A DNA stretch of 64,000 nt from Phyllostachys edulis (lineage: Eukaryota; Streptophyta; Magnoliopsida; Poales; Poaceae). Both the position numbers and the translations under genes were made by a program. The notes beneath the pieces are model-generated. The model did not search any database. It was not told the origin of the DNA and saw only the letters and a program-made list of their open reading frames with translations. The stretch covers positions 59,828,611 to 59,892,610 of the forward strand of contig CM070548.1 of assembly GCA_036346405.1 (NCBI GenBank), read 5' to 3'. Each line of letters starts with the position of its first letter. Position 1 is the stretch's first letter. Shown here one piece after another: positions 57,020 to 64,000 of this stretch.

Positions 57020-58935
57020 GCATCTATACTAATATCCATCCTGAGGCCGTTCTGTGAAATGCAATATCAAAGTTAGAAACATGCAAAATGTAATTTACAT
57101 TACTATGACATAATAGGCCATGTACCACCAAGTGTAGAGAAACACCAGCTTGTCTAAGGTACAAGTGGTCGTCCTGAGCTAGCTCAACTTGCGGTGGATC
57201 GACAACACGGACCAAACGAACCTCAGCCAGATTGGTTGTCATTATGTCGTACCTTGCGCCGTTGGTGTCATAAAGCAATGCCCACTTCTCCACTGGCTCA
57301 ACCTTGATCCAACGCGAGAAGCATTTGATGTTCCTGGTAGTCCTCCTTTTCAAGTTGGGTGGATCAATCTCGGGCAATGACACCAACCGTTCTAGTACAT
57401 CGGTTGTGTTTCCATTAGGTTGCTTATTCCTCTCCTCGACGTGCTTGGTGGTGAACTCATCAGCTTCTCCTAGAGTGCATCGAACTTCCTTTGCTAGTTC
57501 TGCTTGCACAACCTCTTAAACAGATTCATCAGCCTCTTGCTCTTGAACTGCTTGAAAAAATTGGCCCCCTGGGTGCCGCATGCACCAACGGTTTCGTAGG
57601 TCACACTAGGGAAAAGGCTCATATGGATCTTATTTCAACTTTTTAATGGCATTAATCAACTCGGCATGTTGGTGATGTATTATGCAAACATCTAGGCGTT
57701 CACTAATGACTCCAACCTTGAGGTGCCTGAAGAACCACAACCAACTATCGAAGTTCTCACTCTCCACAAATGCAGCAACTACAGGACGAATCTGATTGTT
57801 GGCATCCACGTCGATTGCCATTAAGATCTTCCCTTTGTACTTCCCAGCCAAGAGTTTTCCATCCACACACATGAGTGGGCGGCAGTGATGGAAGGCATCA
57901 ACATAGGCACCAAATGCAAGGAAAGCCCGTTGCATTACCATGTACCCCTTCATTTATTTCAAAACCTTATCCTTCATAGCGATGTATGTTTTGGGGTTTT
58001 AGTCTCTTAGCACCTCAAGTAGATGAGGGATATTGTCATAGACTGACTCAAATGCGCAAAACCTTCTCTGCGTTGCCTTCTGCTTCGCCCTCCACACCTT
58101 TGCATAGCTGATCTTGTACTTGTACCTTTGCTCAATGGCCAGCATGATTTGTTACGCTTCTATGTCCTTCTTCTCTAGAATCTCCTCGTACATGACATTT
58201 GCAATGAAAGAAGAAGTGAGATTGTGACGCTTTGGCAGTACATTGCTCATAATAGAGGTGGCCAAAAGGGTGGCACGACACGGCCTTACTGGCTAACTAA
58301 ACGTGTTGTGCTGCCCGTAGGCTCAGCTGTCGACCCAAGCATGACACGTTGAGCTCACGGTCCGTGCCATGTTGGCCCATGCCCAATTAGGCCCATGGGT
58401 CGGTAGGCCCGTGTAGCCCATGTAGATAAAGTCATGTGCAGCAGTGGGAGACGCCGCCACACACCGCCCCGCCTCCTCCGTTGCGCAACGCCGCGGGAGC
58501 CGTCAGCCCGCCGTGTCCTCCATCACCGGTTGTGCCAGCCGTGGCATGGCTGGGTTGGGTTGTCTTGAAACACGGTTCTATCGTCTTGCGTCTTTGGAGT
58601 CACTACCCATTTGGGTTGGGTTAGCGACCCAAGCACGCAGACCTGACTGCGTCGGAGTGTACTTCTCTTTGTTTGATTTGACAATCTTAAGCTGCATCTG
58701 CATTGACATCACCCACAATTTGACAGCATCCTGCAGAGTTGACTTATCTGCAAACACGGCATTAACACGTACCATATTCTACCCATACTCGCACAGGGAA
58801 TCGTGGCCATCACTCACAACCAGGCCCCTTGGGTCATTGTCTATTCCAAGCATCAGGCACCGACCCATCGGGGACATCATCATCCGAACAGTCGTCATCC
58901 TGCTCGTCCTCTTCTAATGCTTGTTCTTTGTCCCT
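57020..58935 (-). pseudogene. MULE 3 transposase, degenerate
   Basis: Minus strand. The MuDR N-terminal block appears near 58775 (MVRVNAVFADKSTLQDAVKL, KIVKSNKEKYT). After a hAT insertion the protein resumes at 58250 (LPKRHNLTSSFIANVMYEEI), reads KISYAKVWRAKQKATQ, stops twice, and reaches the MULE catalytic domain: FLAFGAYVDAFHHCRPLMCV DGKLLAGKYKGKILMAIDVD, SWLWFFRHL, CIIHHQHAELINAI (57953-57630; the second catalytic Asp of ISDRH is His here). The part before the SWIM domain is at 57509-57230 (RWIKVEPVEKWALLYDTNGA RYDIMTTNLAEV). The SWIM finger is missing. It belongs to a different MULE lineage from MULEs 1 and 2. Confidence 0.8.
58253..58640. mobile_element. hAT end inserted in MULE 3
   Basis: TAGAGGTGGCCAAAAGGGTG at 58253 is an nDart-type hAT terminus, followed by subterminal GGCCCATG / GGCCCGTG words. 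The sequence to about 58640 breaks the MULE frame. The other terminus and the 8-bp duplicate (GCTCATAA on the left) were not found, so the insertion is truncated. Confidence 0.55.
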
Positions 58936-58970
58936 AGCCCTCCGATCTTCCGTTCCAAATACGGCCGCAA

Positions 58971-61323
58971 ATGTTCGATTAAGTTAAAAAATTATTAATA
59001 TCATAAAACCGGGATCTATAGATCTTTGTCGGGACTCAAATATGCAAATCCAGACCCTCTATGTATTCTGTACTAGTCTAGGATCACGACAGTGTAAACA
59101 GCGGCATCATAGACGAAATATAAACCATTCCACAAAATAACTAAGAAAGTAGTCAATTATTAATGAATAGTAGCAGCGGGCCTTATGGTTAAGATTTACA
59201 TAACTTGCCACGCATGGCTTAAGAAACTAATAAAACTTTTGTAGCGGAAATAAAAGGGGCCATCCGACATGCCCACATGCAATCGAGTGGGGAGCACATC
59301 CTATTTCGCAAAATCTTCATAATACTCCTCCTTATAGAACTCTGAGTTCCCTGGTTCTTTCTTAGCAACTGATCAACAATGTATATAGCCGTGAGTATAT
59401 AAAGTACTCAACAAGTCGTAGGGAACATTATATAATTATATATTCATGCAAGGTTTGAACAAAAGAATAGCCATATAGTTCTTTTGCAGAAAGCAAGTGT
59501 TGACAGTAAATGCCGTAAATAAATTGTAAAGCATATTTGAAAAGATATAGTAAATAAAGTAAACAAAAGCTTTGAAACAACCAGCGAATTACCCGTTCAC
59601 TTCCTAACCATTCCGCCATCCAAAATCTTTATGAAAATACTATATCACGTGAGAAATTCCTACGCATTGTCCATAACTGGGGACACAGCTGTTCGAACGG
59701 TTCGACACTCTCTGAGAGGTTGTACATCTTTAGCCACAAGATACAATCAACTCATCATCATGTCTGCCATGACTCACCATACAGAGGTATGCGATTGAGC
59801 AATCATAACAAGGCATTTACAATGCTTCGTCTCAACCAGTCCCCACGCTAAGGTTTCACCATCAAAGGTTCGATCCACCACAGTCGGGCCCCCTCTTGTT
59901 GTGTGAGTCTACCCGTTCATCCTAGAACCCACACCACCACATGGCGGTACCAAAGTGAAGACATTGCAAATTAATTAGCTGAGTTAGTCCCATCTTGGAC
60001 AAGTGATTGTACAATATAGCCTGGTTCAATGACACACAAAGTTAGGCCCTTAGTATTCACCCAGGCGAGACAACCTCATCCCAAATGTGCTAACCGAGCC
60101 CCCTTTACTGCATGATCATTTGCCTAAGCATGAAACCAATTTGTTTAACCAAGATCAATGTCATCCCCTACCATGGCACAATAAATTTTACAATCGTGGC
60201 TACCTGCCACGATTCCATATCTCATTAAGTCAAATTGACATAATTGATCACGTGAAAATGACCGCATCATACAACTAAGCATGGCTAAGTATAACCATGT
60301 CAATCCATGTTGGTAGTACAATTACGTCCAACTAATAGTATCCCAAACCCAGGTTGACAATAGATACATGACATACAATCACCAAGACAGCCATAATAAG
60401 CAACTAGGCATTTAACTAATCCCAGTAAATAGAGTTGATATAAAAGTAGCACACATGATGATACAAAACAATATACTTTTGCAAACATGGGCACAACATG
60501 ATCAAAGGTTACGACTTGCCTTCATCAAAGGTAGGTGTCACTCCTTTAGGTTGGCCCAAGTTCGCTTTGGCAATGTCGGACTCTAGGAAGATTATTATAG
60601 ATCGATAGATTATGAATTTAGGAAGAAGAATGGGATCAATCGGAGCTCGTATGAAGGAAAACGGGCTTCCAGAAGTTTGTCGAAAATGCTAAAAATTGAG
60701 AGAGGAATATTCAAGGGAATATACTTTCAGATAAAATAATAAACATCCATATACTGATGGGTGGGGCCTGATATTAGTGAGAGAGAGAAAGAGAAGGGAA
60801 TAGAGGAGGGACGCGGTGGCTCGGGTGGCGATTAGAGGAAATGATGCACGAAAGAGGTAGAGAAGGGTGAGGCAAAGCTACAGGTGCGAGGATTAGGGAA
60901 GAAGCTCACTGAGGAAGATGGAATCAACGATGGTGGCGAAGAAGATGATGAATACAACATCGAGCTGCGAAGAGACGAAAAGGAGTGAGGGGACAGAGTC
61001 CTGGGACTCAGGAACACATGACGAAACGCAAGGAAAAGCAAGGGGCTGAACGAAGCGATGGGATGGCGAGACAAGTTGGTGGGCAGCGCTCGGGAAGACG
61101 ACTCGTGCGGTGGCGACAGAGCTTCAGAGGTGATGGGGGGTTTGAGGGGGAGTGAATGGATGGAATGCGGTGCTGGGGATCCTATTTATAGGCGAGGGAA
61201 GGGAGTGAAGCGGCGTGGATGCGTCAGGAATCAATCGACGGCGGTTTCGGCTCGACATTGATGGTGCGATGGCGAGAAACGACAACATCGTGATGGCACC
61301 CGGTGATGGTGAACTTGATGGCT
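58971..61323 (-). mobile_element. Long LTR (minus orientation), probably Ty3/gypsy type
   Basis: The 3' end on the minus strand is CTTAATCGAACA at 58971. Reading minus, the sequence contains a TATA box (CCTATAAATAGG near 61185), a pyrimidine-rich leader with CGCC blocks, GAGCTCCGATTGATCCCATT near 60640, AAGGCAAGTCGTAACCTTTG near 60520, and GTCTCGCCTGGGTGAA near 60070. The same landmarks in the same order occur in the plus-oriented LTR that follows, with moderate divergence. Its 5' end is cut at 61323 by that LTR. Coding internal sequence is not seen, so this may be a solo LTR. Confidence 0.6.
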
Positions 61324-64000
61324 GTAATGTCCCAAAATTTGAGGTTTTTTTTTAAAAAAATCTTTTGAGTAGTTTAGGACCCAGAAATTTTTTTCCAATT
61401 TTATTTGAATTAATAAAGCTTAACTGGGAATTTCCTTAATTTAAAATATTTAATTTGACTAATCTAAACATCAATTTAAATAAAAACAGTTCTAGTTGGG
61501 TTCCTTGTGCTCCACCGATTTTTGTTTTCTGCATTTTCTTGGATTTTTCGGCATTTATTGGCTATTTATTTAGCCTCATTTGGATTTTCAGTTTTCTTTA
61601 AATCCTAAATCAATTCCTAAATTCATTATCTTTGTGGACCGAAATCCTCGCGGCCCATTCCTCTTTCCTCTCCGTTCGGCCCACCTAAAACCCAGCCCAC
61701 ACCACCGCACCAGCCTAGCTCATTGTGAGGCCCATTCCGTGCCACCAAACCCTAACATGCCTGGGCCCGCATGTCATCGAGTTGCCACCTCAGTGCCAGC
61801 GCGCGTATGCGTCCGGGATATTGCCGCGCTGCTGCCTTGGCATCCGAGCCCTAGCACGCCTCCCAAGGCTATATAAGCCCTTCCTCGTGCGATCATCTGC
61901 TCCGCCTTGTCGCGCCACCTTCGTACCCTAGCTCATCTCCGCCGTGGAGCCTCCGTGCGCTGCCACTCAGATGCTTCTTCTGTGAAGCTGGCGTCACGCC
62001 TTCATCACTGTTCCTCCGTCTTCGAAGGCCACTGAGCCGCCGCAGCTACGCCATCGTGATCGCCTCCTCCTTCTCCGCCGAGTACACCCGCTATCTTGAG
62101 CTCCCAAGCCCTTGTTCTCCAGTGCCATCTTCATCCTCATCGTCTCCGTCCACCGAAGCTCTTTCTCTGTGTTCCCTGCTGCCATGGTTAGTCCCTCACA
62201 AATCTCCTCGTGTTATATCGTGTCTCATCTCCCTATCTATCTTTTTCCCCAAGAGATTCCGAGTTTTATCCACCATGCATTTAGATCGAGTTATTCTCTT
62301 CCATCTCCGGCCAAGCGCCTTCGCCGGCCAATTGCGCCATCCCCGGTGATCTCCGGTGCACATGGACCCTGCCATCATGATCGCCGCTTGATGTTCTATG
62401 TCATGCTCTCGTCCACTTCGCCGGAGCTTAGCTGTAGCTCATCGCCGCCGTGCGAGCCACCGTCGCCGTCGCTTTGATGCTCGCCATTGTCGATTGCCGA
62501 CGACTCCCACCACCATGACCGCGTCACCGAGACCACCTTCGCCTCCTCATTTCATTTTGGCCATCCTCACGCGTCGCCGTGGCCGCTAGCGCCGGCGAGC
62601 TAACAAGGCCGTGCGCAACTACACCTCTGTGCACATTGCCAGCACCACGTCATCTGCCAAATGACCTCTCTGTCCTAGGTGGCCTCCTCGTCACCGCCAC
62701 GTGCATGCTATGCAAGCATCACTGCCACCTAAGCTGCCAACCATACCTAAACCCAAACCCACGTGAACGTGGTCCACCAGGGACCTATTGACTAACGCGT
62801 GGACCCACGTTGTCAGGCACTGTGCCGTAGACCCAATCCACCGTGAACCCGAGCCCACTTTGTGGACATGGTCTATGGACCAATGGCCCACATGTCACTC
62901 CCTCTGTATCTTTTTGGAATTCTTTTAATTCTAGAAATTCATAAATACTAGTAGGTCCCACCTGTCATACACTTAGCCATTTTCAAGAATTTTCAAAATA
63001 AAATAATTGTGGAATATTCAGTGGGTCCCACATGTCAGTTCAATTTCCTTTATTTTCTTTTCAGTTGAAAATCCCCTACTGATGTCAGCATGACCCAGTA
63101 AATTGTTTTTCCTTTAGAAAAACAATTCCCTAAATTCTAGAATTCTGATTTTGTTATTTCATGTGAATTTCAATCTTCTAGGATTCGTTCTCCTCCGTCC
63201 GAACTCCGATTGAGCCCATTCAAATTTCTAAATTCAATATATACCTTTCAGTACCATTCAATTTCAATTTGGAGTTTATTTGATTAGTATTTTTGATTTT
63301 TTTTGTTTTGCGCTTTCTCTCTCGTTAGATGTCGAAGTCCCGGAATCGTCCGTAGGAGCTGAAGGTCAAGCAAGTAGAAGATCGAAGATAAAATAAGATC
63401 ATCATTGCTATAGCAAGGCAAGTTGTACCTTTGACTATGTTGAACCCAGTTATCTAAAATTACTTTGATTCAACTATTGCATTTACTTTAATTATTTATT
63501 TAAGTGTTTTGGGACTAGTTATACACTATTTTATTATACCCACTTGCATATTGTAATATCATGATCTTTTGTCACCTTAGCTTGGTTGATTAATAGTTGG
63601 TATTATCATAGCACCAACGTGGGTTGGTTAGATACTGAATAGTTTTCTTAGCTATGCAACGAGTCATTCATATCATTTGAGTTGCAATTATAAACTTTAC
63701 TAAGTGATTATGGAACTTTGTGTAAAATTCTGTGATGTGTGTTATTACTCGTTGATGGCATGTGTTGCACTTAACCAACAGGGTGGGAAAAGATTTGGAC
63801 TGAGGCGAGTGGTGAAAACTGTGTGGTATGGTGGAGTTTTGTGATTGGGAAAGATAATCTTCGTGGCATAGTTAGAAATTGGAAGTCTCGCCTTGGTCAA
63901 TTAAGGACTTAACTTCGTGTGCCATTGAACTGAGTCATATCGTACAATCACATGCTTGATGGGACAGGCTTAACTTAGTAAGTTATGGAATCTTGACATT
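61324..64000 (+). mobile_element. Long LTR (plus orientation), probably Ty3/gypsy type, runs off the window
   Basis: Starts TGTAATGTCCCAAAATTTGA. A TATA box CTATATAAGCC is at 61869-61879, followed by GC-rich leader sequence. GAACTCCGATTGAGCCCATT is near 63199, AAGGCAAGTTGTACCTTTGA near 63415, and GTCTCGCCTTGGTCAA near 63885. These match the inverted LTR to its left. No 3' boundary or coding region is reached before 64000. The TG start and the abrupt junction imply that it inserted into the minus-oriented LTR. Short open frames at 61580-62791 are leader sequence, not genes. Confidence 0.6.

Larger units (their letters stand above)
54055..58970 (-). mobile_element. Old MULE number 3 (degenerate, one end missing)
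   Basis: An AT-rich stretch at 54055-54130 (CCATTTATTAAAAAAATTAC, AAAAATAAATCACG) resembles the terminal repeats of the MULE derivative at 21834 and probably is the 3' end. On the minus strand follow a GRF gene (55445-54930) and a transposase (58930-57020). The 5' end is not visible: it is cut by an LTR that starts at 58971. A hAT end at 58253 is inserted in the transposase. Boundaries are approximate. Confidence 0.55.

Noticed and set aside
57024..57230. Fusion of MULE 3 transposase to a PMD-like DDHLYLRQAG segment
   Set aside because: The resemblance is short and lies just past a likely frame break; too weak to call a domain.
61580..62791. Open frames of 60-120 codons as plant genes
   Set aside because: They lie directly downstream of the LTR TATA box in a GC-rich leader, and the same architecture recurs in the inverted LTR; no domains.
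1..64000. CRISPR arrays, bacterial operons, riboswitches, tRNA or rRNA genes
   Set aside because: Nothing of this kind was recognised; the tandem repeats lack spacer structure and the window is plant nuclear DNA.

Overview
This window is nuclear DNA from a grass (Poaceae). The call rests on three intron-containing plant genes with grass-type sequence, on cereal-type transposable elements (BARE/Angela-like copia LTR ends, long-TIR MULEs, CACTA and hAT elements with readable target-site duplications) and on the AT-rich, mostly non-coding layout. I cannot name the species. All identifications come from reading the sequence; no search was run.

Three recognisable host genes are present: a pollen Ole e 1-like secreted protein (+, about 13.8-14.4 kb), the CHORD co-chaperone RAR1 (-, 15.1-21.5 kb, five exons, one intron inflated by transposons) and ELM1, the plant mitochondrial-fission factor (+, 49.2-53.6 kb, ten exons). 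Each carries one to three apparent single-base deletions in short homopolymers or GC-rich runs inside otherwise conserved exons. This looks more like residual consensus error than three independent gene deaths. Two remnants of host sequences lie at the left: a C-terminal piece of a PRISE/progesterone 5-beta-reductase gene with one nonsense codon, and a diverged U2 snRNA pseudogene.

The rest is nested transposons. At 4.1-12.4 kb a minus-strand hAT (ZMYM1-type) transposase is split by a 1.49-kb CACTA element (TSD ATA) and a 5.77-kb MULE (9-bp TSD TTAAATTTA). At 16.5-19.2 kb RAR1 intron 2 holds a 422-bp MULE-type MITE, a hAT-like element with an LTR fragment inside, and a MULE terminus. At 21.8-23.5 kb sits a MULE deletion derivative (10-bp TSD TATTACCACC). 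At 24.66-33.06 kb a complete 8.4-kb Ty1/copia element (TSD TCGTC) interrupts a degenerate plant-mobile-domain (PMD) gene that continues to about 35.2 kb. At 39.16-48.36 kb a second hAT element (BED finger, 8-bp imperfect TSD) contains a second MULE (5.84 kb). At 54-59 kb a third, older MULE is cut by hAT and LTR sequence, and the window ends in two head-to-head long LTRs.

The most interesting system is the MULEs. All three coding MULEs carry, beside the MURA-type transposase, a second small gene encoding a GRF-type zinc finger, followed in the two young copies by a basic coiled coil. In the two young copies it is convergent to the transposase, which is the arrangement of mudrA/mudrB in maize MuDR, although the protein is of a different family.
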